From NCBI RefSeq assembly GCF_000699445.3, contig NC_067197.1:8562152-8626151 (forward strand): 64,000 nucleotides of DNA, in the 5' to 3' direction. Positions 1-47,946 of the stretch are shown piece by piece; within the stretch, counting starts at the first letter, position 1; every line of letters begins with the position of its first letter. This DNA comes from Schistosoma haematobium. Taxonomy: Eukaryota; Platyhelminthes; Trematoda; Strigeidida; Schistosomatidae. The notes beneath the pieces are model-generated. The model saw only the letters and a list, made by a program, of their open reading frames with translations. It ran no database searches and had not been told where the DNA came from. The position numbers and the translations under genes were made by a program.

Positions 1-309
1 TTTTTCTGATTCACCTTTCCACCAATATTATTACACTATAGCAGTCAATCATTTCTTCATGAGAATTCCGATTCTTTTATATCAGTATATTAAATAATAA
101 GTATCAATGTATCATTTCTTTATTAAAATTAATAATCCATTAAGGGAAAGTAAAACAATTTGAACAAATTGTATTCTATTCTTACTTCATCACAATCCAA
201 TTCGAAATAACAATAAACTAATTATTATTATACTACTTATTAGTACTTATAAGGTGAGCGCATCTACAACCCTACAACCCTAGTTCATTCACAACACTTC
301 TACTTTACC

Positions 310-340
<31 letters not shown>

Positions 341-1085
341 GCACCGAAAAAGAATAGAAAACAATTTTAATGGATTTGAGATGTTAATTGAAAGAAGCAA
401 AAAAGGAACGACATAACAACACACCTAATTCAACTATTCACTAACACAAAAACAAACTTATCATATCGAGTTAATACACATATGTGTGCATATACATAAA
501 GAAAAGGTTGGGGAAATAAAATCTTATCATTTTAATATTAAAACAAAATAAAACAGAGAGTAACAGTAGGAATTAGTGAATATGAAAGGAAACTTGAACA
601 TGATAAATGAAATAATGTGTATTCATTTAGACAAGTATAGTAACAATGAAGGTAAATATATATAAACAATAACATAATCTATCTGTCTTATGGTGAGTAA
701 TAGTATTAATAATTGTCTTACTGAATTAATGCTTAATTCAAAAAAATATTTTTGAAAGAGGAAATACGCATTTATTATTCATAAAAAATGCGTTTTAAAG
801 GTGACATTGAGTTTCTAGGCGTTTTTATCTTGGATGTTCCACAAGATTAACATTAAAACAACTGTGGTTTAAATTTATTATTCACAATTATCACACCCCC
901 CCACACCCATTAACCCACAATTTTTTCACACCTGGATTTGAAATCTTTACATCTGTCGTCACAATTGATTGACCACTGGGTGGTGATCAATGTCATGCGT
1001 GCCAAGTCCTTATTTAGTGCAGATCAAATGCTATCGACCATGTTGCAATATAGGTGACTCGACACTGCGTGCACTATATATTAAG
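1..1085. other. AT-rich sequence without recognised genes
   Basis: Short AT microsatellite near 316-340 and many homopolymer runs. No splice-consistent coding segment or recognised repeat was seen. Confidence 0.5.
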
Positions 1086-1351
1086 ATTAGATGGTGGTTG
1101 GAAGTAGTCAACAGGAAACCCTGGACCCGGGTTTTGTGCTACTTGGCACTCGTCAGTAAGGTGTATCTGTAATCTTGAGGGAACTGGTGCTCCCTGGCGG
1201 ATTCGACCCAGTGTCACCCAGCTTCACAGTGCGAATCCGCCAGGGAGCACCAGTTCCCTCAAGATTACAGGTACACCTTACTGATGAGTGCCAAGTAGCA
1301 CAAAATCCGGGTCCAGGGTTTCCTGTCGACTACCTCCAACCACCATCTAAT
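1086..1351. repeat. Long palindrome: two 120-bp inverted arms, 26-bp spacer
   Basis: Arms 1086-1205 and 1232-1351 are reverse complements with only about four mismatches, around a 26-bp centre. They could extrude a cruciform or give a long RNA hairpin. A diverged single-arm relative sits near 24500-24600, so the arm is part of a dispersed repeat. Confidence 0.9.
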
Positions 1352-1816
1352 TACATCTGTCGTCTAGTAGTATTAATAATTTTAAAGATGACGTCATCAG
1401 TTACTTGTTTACACCTGTCACCCCTTGTGAAGGAGCATAGGCCACCCACCAGCACTCACCATCCAACTCTATCCTGAACAATGTCATCAGTTAATATGAT
1501 TTAAAAGCCAATATTATGGGTAGTAATTACCTTATTAATAACAACGAACATTAGTGATAAGGTTATCATTATTTTATATAAAAATTCCAACGTGTTTGTT
1601 AATATGATATTATTTAGGTGAGAAAAATGTGCAACTAAATCTATTAAGCACATATATCAACAATTTATTCATTCACATTTTCTCAAATATTTATTGTCAG
1701 AGATAAACGGAAAGCAACGATCATCTTAATTTCGTTGTTATTAAGAGTGTTTTCAGAACACAAAAAATATTTTTATCTGAGTTTTGATTGAACTTATCAA
1801 TGGATGTCTTGCAATC

Positions 1817-1817
<1 letters not shown>

Positions 1818-1874
<57 letters not shown>
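1818..1874. repeat. (TA)n microsatellite
   Basis: 57 bp of uninterrupted TA dinucleotides. Confidence 0.95.
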
Positions 1875-1877
<3 letters not shown>

Positions 1878-1929
1878 CGACAGGTATAAAGGCAAAGGGT
1901 TAAAATAATTACAGGGAAAAATAATTGAT

Positions 1930-2235
1930 CATGAAATCTATTTCAATTATCTTGGAAGCTTCATTAGTCCTGGTGGGTCAGCGTCTGACGAAATATCAGC
2001 ATGGATCCAAAACGTTTTACTGACTTTTGCCAACTTGCATCACTTGAGTCGAGGTGTCCGTCTACTAATCAAGGGAGGAGTATACTGTTCGGCTCAATGG
2101 ATCTGAAATATTGCCAAAAAAAACAGACTTTCATAGGTTACTAAAATTTCAGCATAAATGTTTTTGGACGATTGCTGACGTGTATTTGGACCGTAAAGTG
2201 ACTAATCCCGAGATCAGAAATAGAATAGTAGGCAA
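1930..2235 (+). pseudogene. LINE reverse transcriptase C-terminal relic
   Basis: Plus-strand translation gives YLGSFISPGGS, SDEISAW, FANLHHLSRGVR and KVTNPEIRNRIVGK, parallel to the C-terminal region of the RTE-like LINEs at 31500-31900. Stops and small indels break it. Confidence 0.7.
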
Positions 2236-2239
2236 GTAT

Positions 2240-2750
2240 TACTATTGTCTAAACACATAAACATTGGTACAAGGAGGCACCAAATAGATATGCGCCACAT
2301 AAACCATCCAATCTGTACGAGGGCTGGGACACAGCTGAGTGTCCTAACCGAAGCAGGTGGTTTTCCTAACGTGACCACACACAGTGCCTTCGACCTAAAG
2401 GCCTAACCCACAAGGCAGTGGAGCGTCGTGAGATGCAGTCCCGTGGTAGCCGGTGACCAGCAATTGGTTCATACTCCATTTGCTTCCTTAGGATCCTGGA
2501 GCCCATGTGCACCATTGGTTTGGAGTCAGAGCTTCCCAACTTCGTATCCAACATCCCGATTAAAGCGCCAGACATCCGCATTTCGTCTTCTCAATTTCGT
2601 AAACAACGCCGCCGCTGCGAGAAGGCAGTGAGTAGGACTTCCCCGGCAGCGGTTGTATGCACATGTCTATGTGAGAGCATTTCGAGAGGAAGAGTTGAAT
2701 CTCCCACTCTCGGCTGTAACAGGGCATTTGGGGTAAACGAGCAAATATGC
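2240..2750 (-). mobile_element. Non-autonomous LINE derivative (AAAT-tail family)
   Basis: The 3' side (2240-2300) matches the 3' UTR of the LINE at 33360-36570. The rest matches that LINE's 5' leader (36360-36560). No EN or RT is present between them. Related copies lie at 53760-54290 (plus) and 59335-59740 (minus), with fragments at 19720-19900 and 24640-24960. Confidence 0.7.
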
Positions 2751-3034
2751 TAAATCAATTGGCAAGATAGCTATTGCTCATCTACTACCTGGTTAGGATC
2801 TGCACGACTACTGTGATCAATGGTTGGAGAATTCGGGCAGCATGACTCAAAACCGAATGCGACGACTATGTCTACATGAGTTTTAAAACTGTCTTACACC
2901 TATCATTCTGTGAATTTATTCTTTCTCAAATTATATGTTTTTATGGCCACAGATACTATTACTTATGCTAATCCTGAATGACAAATAAGTAGCATTATAT
3001 GTATATATATAAGAATGAATAACAATTCGATAGA

Positions 3035-3125
3035 ATTAGAAAGGAAGGTCCAGGACAGAGTGGGTCGCAGAATACTGGTCGGCAGCCTATGCTCCATTGG
3101 GAGTAACAGGCGTAAGTAAGTACCG
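3035..3125 (+). mobile_element. 3' tail of GTAA-tail LINE family
   Basis: Ends in AGGCGTAAGTAAGTA. It is the reverse complement of the 3' end of the LINE at 56730-57660, including the segment about an incorrect match to a stored catalogue phrase-like low-divergence core. Confidence 0.65.
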
Positions 3126-3231
3126 ATTTCTGTAACTAATTAATTTTACAAGTATAATTAGGCTTCAATCACTCAATATATTTACAGCTTACAGTATTTA
3201 ACAAATAGTAAGCGCTGAAGAACAAACAATG

Positions 3232-3260
3232 ATAATAATAATAATAATAATAATAATAAT
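3232..3260. repeat. (ATA)n trinucleotide repeat
   Basis: About ten ATA units just beyond the SMARCAL1 stop, probably within its 3' UTR. Confidence 0.85.
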
Positions 3261-3384
3261 AGTAATTTTTGATAGATGATGTTTGTCACAAGAAATAAGT
3301 CATGCTATTATCTATAAACAAAATAGTCATCTCTTAAAAATTATGTACAAAGTTATAACACAAAAATTCCTTTTTGTGTTATTA

Positions 3385-38617
<35,233 letters not shown>

Positions 38618-38641
38618 GTTTCCTAAAGACAGTAAAAATAC
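38618..38641 (-). promoter_or_regulatory. 3' splice acceptor just before the SMARCAL1 ATG (candidate spliced-leader site)
   Basis: On the minus strand a pyrimidine tract (TATTTTTACTGTCTTTAG) ends in AG at 38624-38623, five bases before the SMARCAL1 ATG. No matching 5' exon is evident in the short gap to PSMD14. Because the upstream gene ends only 99 nt away, the natural reading is a trans-splicing acceptor. An alternative is a cis intron whose first exon overlaps PSMD14. Confidence 0.55.
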
Positions 38642-38700
38642 TTCAGTAAACATAACTTCACAGTAACATTTGAATAGAACTCAATGTTTTGTAAAACGAA

Positions 38701-38706
38701 TTTATT
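38701..38706 (-). terminator. AATAAA polyadenylation signal of PSMD14
   Basis: AATAAA on the minus strand begins 10 nt after the PSMD14 TAA. Cleavage 10-30 nt further on would fall inside the 99-nt gap before SMARCAL1. Confidence 0.6.
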
Positions 38707-38716
38707 TGGTAATTGT

Positions 38717-39838
<1,122 letters not shown>

Positions 39839-40044
39839 TATGTAAGAGATCCGAAGAAAGTATTACTCAGAGATGTGTACCGAAAAACGCGGAAGGTTCA
39901 AGGACACTCGAGAAAGCTGAATTAACTGACAGGTGTACAATATGTTTGGATTGGCGAGTAGCTTTGAGAGGTCAATCTTACGGTCATCTGAATGGCTCAA
40001 ATAGCTCTGAACGGAATAACAGAAGCTTTGGCTTCCGTACCTAG

Positions 40045-41463
40045 TAGCAGTGAATCAACGATGCCTCCAGGTAGAAATCTAAGTATATTGACGATAAAAT
40101 AGGAATAAGATAAAAGTTATTAAGTCACAGTAAGATGCTGTCCTGAGCCTTAAGAATATTTAAAGTTTCCTCTCAAAAGACCCCTGTGAAGTCGCTTGGA
40201 CTAACTCAGCCAGCAGCGAATTCTAACATTTGACTACTCTTATAGAGTAGTATGTCTACAGTCCGTTCTGTTGTGTTGTGTCTCCAGTTTCTGAATGTAC
40301 TATCATAAGCGAAGTCAAAACTTATCAGGAAAGACTTTTACGAGTGTTTATGGATAGGGTAAAGTCCAAATTTTCCTTGGGACCTAGCTTCAAATTTTGT
40401 TGTCCTTGGGTAACTACAGGTGTTTTTTCTGTCTTATCTCTTGGAAACGTAAAAATGATAAACACTACGGAGGGTGTTTGTGTTGCTCACAGGTCTGAAG
40501 TTTTTTAACTATTCAGTGCGTACTCATAACCCGTTTGAATCAGTCGTAATCACTTAGCTACACTGCTTTTTGAATATTTATAAATGGCCCTGTATCAATA
40601 AGGGCACAAGGCGGTCAATCCCAATATTAGGAACATTGTCGTCTCTAGCACAATTTTTATTTGATATCTCTTTATAACTATAATATCAATGGATAATTTC
40701 CAAACTTTGTCACCAAGAGCATTTGCATTATATGTTATAGGGACGTTTGCAGTATTCTTCAGGCAACTACATCAACTTTGTGCGCCAGCTTATTCCAGTA
40801 GCCTTCCCATCCCAGTCCATAATCACTATACATTATCTCCATAAAGATCCTTACGTGGAAACGAGCATTTTTGCCTACGCTTCACTACCAAATACTATTT
40901 ACCAGTTGGGCTGGATCTACTGAAATCTTTCACAGAGAGAGGTTTATTGGACACCATTATAGCCACCTCTCTCACACAATGCTGAACAACTGTCGAGACT
41001 GATTCACAGTGCTTAGCAGTAGAACTAGTTTTAAGGGCGACTTTATGAGTACCAGGTGAGTTTACCTACCCTTGTACTGAAAATAAAGAGTTCAACTTAT
41101 AAGGTTAAGTGGACCAACTAAGGGACTATGTGTCCAGACTTTAACCAATCAGTACTCATTAACAGTCGCGAGCGACATATGTACCCAAGAACCTAAGTAT
41201 TTGCACGCACGCCTGGATAAGGTGTGACAAAGTAGATGCACCACTCATTCCTCCATTCATAGGTCCATACAAATTTATCGCTATAAAATCAAAATATTCC
41301 ATGGTACAAAAACGAGAAAACACTGACCCAGTAGGTATTGATAGGCCAGAGCCGGTTTATCTAAATAATGAACCACCATACATGTTATCAAACAGTTTAC
41401 TTGACTAGTATTAAAGGAAGTTCATTAGAGGTGACCAAAAAGATTAAGTAGGCCCAGACATAT
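40045..41463. other. Upstream of PSMD14; no gene recognised
   Basis: AT-rich, with short open frames only (for example 40278-40508 plus). The PSMD14 promoter should lie in its left part, but no core element is convincing. Confidence 0.4.
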
Positions 41464-41774
41464 TGTAACTGTAATTCCCAAAATAAATAACTCTGTAAGT
41501 CTTCGACATTGGGTGCTGACCACATTAGTTTTAATGGGCTCATCTAGCTCACTCATGGATCCGCACCAGATCACGAGTGGGAACGCTGTGCTCAAAATAC
41601 ATTGCAATCGCTAGCCAGATTAGATCGGACGATCCTCGATATATTGATAGCTTATCAAATATATCTTCGAACCTCCTCGCCTCTGTCTTTTGATTTCACT
41701 TGGTGAGTACGATTTATATTTGAAGGTGTTACTGGTTAAAGCGTTGTCAAACTCAAATATTTGTGGCATCTTCA
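41464..41774 (+). repeat. 5' LTR of the gypsy element
   Basis: Starts TGTAACTGTAA and ends TTTGTGGCATCTTCA. Aligns with the LTRs at 46277-46596, 47627-47946 and 48977-49296 but is clearly more diverged (for example CTCTGTAAGTCTTCGACATT), so it is older than the amplified copies or from another source. Confidence 0.75.
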
Positions 41775-41775
41775 T

Positions 41776-41793
41776 TGGTGAGCCCGACGTGTT
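41776..41793 (+). promoter_or_regulatory. Candidate primer-binding site
   Basis: TGGTGAGCCCGACGTG begins two bases after the LTR CA; the initial TGG would pair with a tRNA CCA end. The tRNA species was not identified. Confidence 0.4.
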
Positions 41794-41970
41794 CTTGTAC
41801 ACCAAATTGCAAACTGTATGTCCCTTTTGGGATTTTATATATCATTGCCTTATTTTAATTTTTTATATATTATGATGTCCTTTTCGAGTTTCTGGATACT
41901 TATATATTTTTCACTCGTTCACTCTCGTACTTGATATTTCACCATACCCAAGGTACTTAAGTTAAAGACT

Positions 41971-42489
41971 ATGTCCCCAACTTCGTTCCAACTAATGCCC
42001 TTCTGACCAGACAACATCAAAGCCAGGTTCTGCTACGCAGAACCCGACTTCTACGAGCACGTCGTAAACGACACACGTGCACAATTCCTCGTAGTAGTCA
42101 AGGCACTATCGCGGGAATTCAACAGGTACGTAACACCTAGTATGTTTACTAGTGATGTTTCTGAACCGTACGAAACCTTAAAGCGTTCTATTCTTGAACG
42201 CGGAGATCCAACCGATCGACAACGGTTAGACTAACTTCTTAACAATATCGACCTGCAACACGGTTCTGCGACAGACATGTTGCAAAGAATGAGAGAGGTT
42301 ATCTGCCAAAGAACCTTCGATGATGGCCTATTCAAAAAACTTTTCTTATCCAAACTTACTCAAGAGGTGCAAGCTGTGCTGGTCTCGTTTCAAAACAACG
42401 CCTTAGACGATCTGGATGCATCTGCCGACCGCATCCTTGAAATCACGAAATCAAATGCCGAGGTTTTTTCAGTTAAAGAAAAACCTTAG
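41971..42489 (+). pseudogene. gypsy gag (broken)
   Basis: Reads PDNIKARFCYAEPDFYEH, TRAQFLVVVKALSREFNRYV and LFLSKLTQEVQAVLVSF, typical of Ty3/gypsy capsid. Nonsense codons occur after LMPF and after QRLD. Confidence 0.8.
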
Positions 42490-42559
42490 ACGACCTTAAG
42501 TAACATTACGGGACTACGTCATTCGCTGACACGTTATCTGAGATTTCACAATGACCGTA

Positions 42560-43103
42560 AGTGGTCACACACCCCGCGAAGAAGCATTTCATGTAGGCAA
42601 TCTGTCTCTAGACCGCGACAGACGGATAGCCCCGACTGGTGCTGGTATCACAACCAGTATGGAAAGTCTCCCAGAAATTGCAGAAAACCCTGCAATTTTC
42701 CCAACTGAACATCAACCGACACGAAAAACAATTCTGGAAACTTTCAAGCCGGCATGCGTTTACGGCAACCGTAGCCGGCGAACATAGTCGTCTGTTATAC
42801 GTCACAGATGTGATAACGAAAGTTGGCTACCTCGTCGATACTGGCGCAGAAGTTAGCGTTTTTCCAGAGAATTCTAACGACCGGCTTAACGAATTGGTTT
42901 CAAACCTACAGGCGGCAAACGGAAAGCACATCACTACGTATGGTAAAGGATACGGTTACCTTAACGTGAGTTTACGTAAATCCATCCACTGGATTTTTGT
43001 TGTTGCAGATGTTTCTATGCCGATCATTGGTATAGACCTCCTACAACACCATAATCTAATCATAGATACGCGTAAACGGAGGCTAGTAGACGGAAAACAC
43101 TAG
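42560..43103 (+). pseudogene. gypsy nucleocapsid knuckle and aspartic protease
   Basis: A CCHC-like CWYHNQYGKSPRNCRKPC occurs in one frame near 42640-42700. The protease follows in another frame with the active site VDTGAEVSVFP and the IIGIDLLQHHNLIID flap-side block. A frameshift separates them. Confidence 0.8.
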
Positions 43104-43149
43104 TATATCTGTTTGCGTAACTTCTTTCTCCGGTTGCAGATTATCTCCA

Positions 43150-43560
43150 GTGACAATCAAGCACACGACAGACCCGTTCTATCAACCACCACTCCATAAG
43201 TATTCTGGGATATACCGACCGCGAAGGAAATTGTCATGTGTAACCAGCAATGTTACACATCACATCACGACTACAGGATCAACCGTATTCTCCAAAGTAC
43301 GCCGACTGGCCCCCGGAAAGCTAAGGTTGGCCGATAACCAACTCCACCACATGATAGACTTAGGAATCATACGACAGTCAAACAGCCCATGGACATCTCT
43401 GTTGCACATGGCCCCTTAAAAGGACAGCAACGATTGGCGTCCAGTTGGTGACTATCGGCGATTGAATGCAAAAACCATTCCCGATCGTTACCCGTTGCCT
43501 CACATTCAGGATTTGACAGCTACCTTGAAACACTCAGAAATGCGAAATCGGAACTGATTC
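43150..43560 (+). pseudogene. gypsy reverse transcriptase, N-terminal fragment
   Basis: Contains HHITTTGSTVFSKVRRLAPG, MIDLGIIRQSNSPWTSLLHM and, after a stop, WRPVGDYRRLNAKTIPDRYP. It breaks off after QDLTATLKHSE; the palm with its catalytic Asp pair is deleted. Confidence 0.85.
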
Positions 43561-43561
43561 A

Positions 43562-44455
43562 TTAGACTTCCTAGGACATACTATCGATGCGCAAGGCAAC
43601 CGATCCCTTAGAACCAAAGTGGCGGCCATTCTGGATTACCCAGAACCCACCACCATCAAGCAATTACGCACGTTTAACGACCTGGTAAATTTATATGGAC
43701 GGTTCATACCAAAATGTGCGTCACTTATGAAACTGCAAACGGACCAACTTCGTGGAAATGCAAAATCCATCAATCTGGACGACACCGCGCGAAAAGCATT
43801 CTCCACATTTAAGGAGCTTATCGCTAAAGCAACAATTCTTGCACATCAGGACACTGAAGCACCCACTGGTATCGCAGTAGACTCATCCGACTCAGCAATC
43901 GGAGTAGTCTAACAACAATGGGTTAACCACTTCTGTCAACCTTTGACGTTTTCTCTAGATGGTTGTTAGACTCTGAGTCGAGGTACGGCACATTCGGTAG
44001 GAAACTCTTAGCTATGTATTGTGCTGTACGGCATTTTCAACACTCCAGTGAAGGCCGAGAATTGACTATTATCACTGATCATAAACCGCTTACTTTCTCT
44101 TTAAGCTCCTCTTCAGGCAAGTGCTCATCACATGAGTTTCAACAGCTGGACTACATTTCGCAGTTTACTTCAGATATTCAGCATATTTCTGTAGCGAACA
44201 ATGTAGTCGCAGACGCTTTGTCTCGCATAGCTTCCTTGAACAGTTTCCAAGGAATCGACCTTCCTAAACTCGCCCAGCTTCAAAAAGAAGACACTGATCT
44301 TCAGCACGAGTTATCGTCTACAACCCTCAAGCTACGCATTGAACAGATGAGAACAGGTAAGGAAACCTTACTTTGTGACACATCTACAAGAAGGGATCGC
44401 CCAATCGTGCCGAAACGTTATCGACACAACATCTTCAATACGTTGCACAAACTTT
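43562..44455 (+). pseudogene. gypsy RT thumb/connection and RNase H
   Basis: Resumes at DSLDFLGHTIDAQGNRS and continues VAAILDYPEPTTIKQLRTFN. RNase H has IAVDSSDSAIGVV, a stop, then FGRKLLAMYCAVRHF, TIITDHKPLTFSL and NNVVADALSRI. The catalytic region is split by the stop at about 43910. Confidence 0.85.
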
Positions 44456-44671
44456 CCCGAGCTTCCAATTATGGGGAAATTTTGGGGAAAATCCCGAAGT
44501 CAAATGACCTTCACCAATGTTTGGGCAACTTTGAGAAAACTTTTTGGGAATTCTGGGGAAATTTTGGGGTTTTTGTGCCATGTCCCCGAAATTTCCCCAA
44601 AATTTACTATAGCGGCTGCCCCAAAATTTTCCCAAAATGTGCCAAATTTTCCCCTAAATTGGGAGCTTGGG
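44456..44671. mobile_element. 216-bp fold-back (MITE-like) element nested in gypsy integrase
   Basis: Ends are inverted repeats: CCCGAGCTTCCAATTATGGG and, reading inward from the other side, CCCAAGCTCCCAATTTAGGG, extending about 30 bp. GGGGAAATTTTGGGG-like blocks recur inside. It interrupts LHKLS | HSGVRATIKV of the integrase, whose reading resumes after a 2-bp (TT) duplication. Open frames within it on both strands are compositional. Confidence 0.8.
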
Positions 44672-45803
44672 TTCTCATTCAGGTGTTCGTGCAACCATCA
44701 AGGTCATAGCAGAACCATTTAGCTGGCCTGGTATAAATAAAGACGTGAGGGAGTGGGTACGCTCCTTTTGTAAGCTGCCAGAAATCTAAGGTTATCAGAC
44801 ACAATAAATGTCCCTTAGGCTCTTTCAAAACTCCCGATGCTCATTTCGACCTTGTTCATCTGGATTTGGTAGGACCTTTACCAAATTCAAATGGATACTC
44901 TTATCTCTTAACCTGCGTAGACCGTTTCACTCGATGGCCAGGAACAGTACTTATCAAGGACATCACTGCTAAAACAGTGGCCCGCACCTTCGTCGAACGA
45001 TGGGTAGCAAACTACGGCTGCCCTTCAACCATCACTACAGACCGCGGACGTCAGTTCGAATCTGAATTTTTCCGTCGTCTGACCACACTTTTAGGAATCA
45101 CTCGCTTCCGAAAGACCGCCTACCATCCACAAGCAAACGGGTTGGTAGAACGTTTTCACCGACAACTAAAAGCTTCACTATCAGCTGCAAACGTTTCACA
45201 GTGGACCGACGCTCTTCCACTTGTCTTACTAGGTATCCGCTATGCAGTGAAAGCTGACATTGGATACACTGAGGCTCAACTCGTTTATGGAACGACACTT
45301 CGACTTCTAGGAGAATTCGTGGATCCTTTATCTTCTTCAACGAACATGGATCTAACCTCCTACACGAACAGGCTTACAAACTCAATGCGTTCAGTTAAAC
45401 CTGTTTCCACTCGACCTCAATCAACTGATGTTTTCGTTCAACCTGACTCACGATATAGTACACACGTCTTCATTCGTCGTGACTCACATTGACGACCTTT
45501 CGAATCGGCATACGAAGGACCTTTCAAAGTTCTTCAACGTGAATCTAAGTACTATATAACCGATAAGAACGAAACCAACGATAGCATCAGCATCGATCGC
45601 CTCAAAGCAGCGTATTTAGAAGGAAATCCTATCTACGTCGATTTTCCTTCGGTACAATCAAACGACACGAATTCACTCATAATTCCTCAGTCGACAACCA
45701 ACAAAAGCGATGATACGCCGAATGTAACTGAAAATAAACTTAAAACGACGCGTTCTGGAAGAAGTATTAGTTTTCCAGAACATTTAAACGACTATTGCAC
45801 GTA
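44672..45803 (+). pseudogene. gypsy integrase
   Basis: The HHCC linker region (SHSGVRATIKVIAEPF, WPGINKDVREW) precedes the catalytic core: HLDLVGPLPNSNGYSY, TTDRGRQFESEFF and HPQANGLVERFHRQLKASL, giving the D,D,E triad. A GPF/Y-like segment (YEGPFKVLQ, SIDRLKAAY) follows an in-frame TGA at 45490. Frameshifts lie near 44710 and 44790. The same TGA is present in every downstream copy. Confidence 0.88.
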
Positions 45804-46596
45804 AGGCACTACTAGACATTTAATATTATCTCGATCTTTCTTTTTATGATATATAATATATTAAAAAAAACAGTTTTAATATGCTTATATATTTTTATTT
45901 TTATTTAAAAAAACCATAAAAACATTATTAATTTTTTCTAACGATATTACGTGTAAATTAGTTTATATTCCAATTTTTCGCCGACATTGTGTTTTTACGC
46001 ACATACGAGTGTATTTCGACGTGCACTTACATTTTCTTTTTCTTTTCCAGGATGGCTTGGAAAGAACGATGATGTTTATGTGGAGCTGAAATTTTCATTG
46101 TAAATTTTCTTTTTTTACTATGTTGTACCTCGGTATCATATAGTAAAGAAAGACGACCAGACGCTGCTAATCCTAGCAAGCTATCAGAAGAGTGTTTACC
46201 AACGACAAACTCGTTGGGTTTAAACTTCTGGCTGGCCACGTCTTAGGGTCATCACTAACCCACTAGCGGGGTGATCTGTAGCGGTAAATAAATCCCTAAA
46301 ATAAATAGCTCTGTAAGTTTTCGACATTGGATGCTGACCACATGTTTTAGTGGACTCATCTAGCTGAAGGCGCTCGGTCATGCATCCGCACCAGATCACG
46401 TGTGGTAACGCCGTGCTCAACATCAACCGCAATCGCTAGCCAGATTAGATCAGAGAATTCCGATATTTTGGTTATCGCCAAATACACTCTTCCGATCCCT
46501 TCGACTCTGTCTTTTGATTTCTCTGGGTGGTTACGAATTATATTATGTGTTACTGGTAGAAGCGTTGTCAAGCACTGAATACCTGTGTCATCTTCA
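45245..46596 (+). repeat. Tandem unit 1: IN C-terminus, 3' region, LTR
   Basis: Starts CAGTGAAAGCTGACATTGG inside the integrase and ends at the LTR terminus ATCTTCA. Period to the next unit is 1352 bp. It differs from units 2-4 in GTTTATGG (Tyr) versus GTTTGTGG (Cys) and in homopolymer lengths. Confidence 0.92.
46277..46596 (+). repeat. LTR copy in unit 1
   Basis: TGTAGCGG...ATCTTCA, about 320 bp, the 3' LTR of the original element. It is followed immediately by integrase sequence. Confidence 0.75.
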
Positions 46597-47946
46597 CAGT
46601 GAAAGCTGACATTGGATACACTGAGGCTCAACTCGTTTGTGGAACGACACTTCGACTTCTAGGAGAATTCGTGGATCCTTTATCTTCTTCAACGAACATG
46701 GATCTAACCTCCTACACGAACAGGCTTACAAACTCAATGCGTTCAGTTAAACCTGTTTCCACTCGACCTCAATCAACTGATGTTTTCGTTCAACCTGACT
46801 CACGATATAGTACACACGTCTTCATTCGTCGTGACTCACATTGACGACCTTTCGAATCGGCATACGAAGGACCTTTCAAAGTTCTTCAACGTGAATCTAA
46901 GTACTATATAACCGATAAGAACGAAACCAACGATAGCATCAGCATCGATCGCCTCAAAGCAGCGTATTTAGAAGGAAATCCTATCTACGTCGATTTTCCT
47001 TCGGTACAATCAAACGACACGAATTCACTCATAATTCCTCAGTCGACAACCAACAAAAGCGATGATACGCCGAATGTAACTGAAAATAAACTTAAAACGA
47101 CGCGTTCTGGAAGAAGTATTAGTTTTCCAGAACATTTAAACGACTATTGCACGTAAGGCACTACTAGACATTTAATATTATCTCGATCTTTCTTTTTATG
47201 ATATATAATATATTAAAAAAACAGTTTTAATATGCTTATATATTTTTATTTTTATTTAAAAAACCATAAAAACATTATTAATTTTTCTAACGATATTACG
47301 TGTAAATTAGTTTATATTCCAATTTTTCGCCGACATTGTGTTTTTACGCACATACGAGTGTATTTCGACGTGCACTTACATTTTCTTTTTTCTTTTCCAG
47401 GATGGCTTGGAAAGAACGATGATGTTTATGTGGAGCTGAAATTTTCATTGTAAATTTTCTTTTTTACTATGTTGTACCTCGGTATCATATAGTAAAGAAA
47501 GACGACCAGACGCTGCTAATCCTAGCAAGCTATCAGAAGAGTGTTTACCAACGACAAACTCGTTGGGTTTAAACTTCTGGCTGGCCACGTCTTAGGGTCA
47601 TCACTAACCCACTAGCGGGGGTGATCTGTAGCGGTAAATAAATCCCTAAAATAAATAGCTCTGTAAGTTTTCGACATTGGATGCTGACCACATGTTTTAG
47701 TGGACTCATCTAGCTGAAGGCGCTCGGTCATGCATCCGCACCAGATCACGTGTGGTAACGCCGTGCTCAACATCAACCGCAATCGCTAGCCAGATTAGAT
47801 CAGAGAATTCCGATATTTTGGTTATCGCCAAATACACTCTTCCGATCCCTTCGACTCTGTCTTTTGATTTCTCTGGGTGGTTACGAATTATATTATGTGT
47901 TACTGGTAGAAGCGTTGTCAAGCACTGAATACCTGTGTCATCTTCA
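46597..47946 (+). repeat. Tandem unit 2: IN C-terminus, 3' region, LTR
   Basis: 1350 bp, almost identical to unit 1 apart from homopolymer-length changes and the Tyr to Cys change. Its LTR is 47627-47946. Confidence 0.92.

Noticed and set aside
990..1477. Two plus-strand open frames (60 and 100 codons)
   Set aside because: Both run through the palindrome and have no recognisable content.
44435..44722. Open frames rich in NFG/KFWG on both strands
   Set aside because: They arise from GGGGAAATTTTGGGG repeats of the fold-back element; no start or splice context supports translation.
46356..46631. 91-codon minus-strand open frame repeated three times
   Set aside because: It lies across the LTR and unit junction, antisense to the element. 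Its repetition follows from the tandem array, not from selection.
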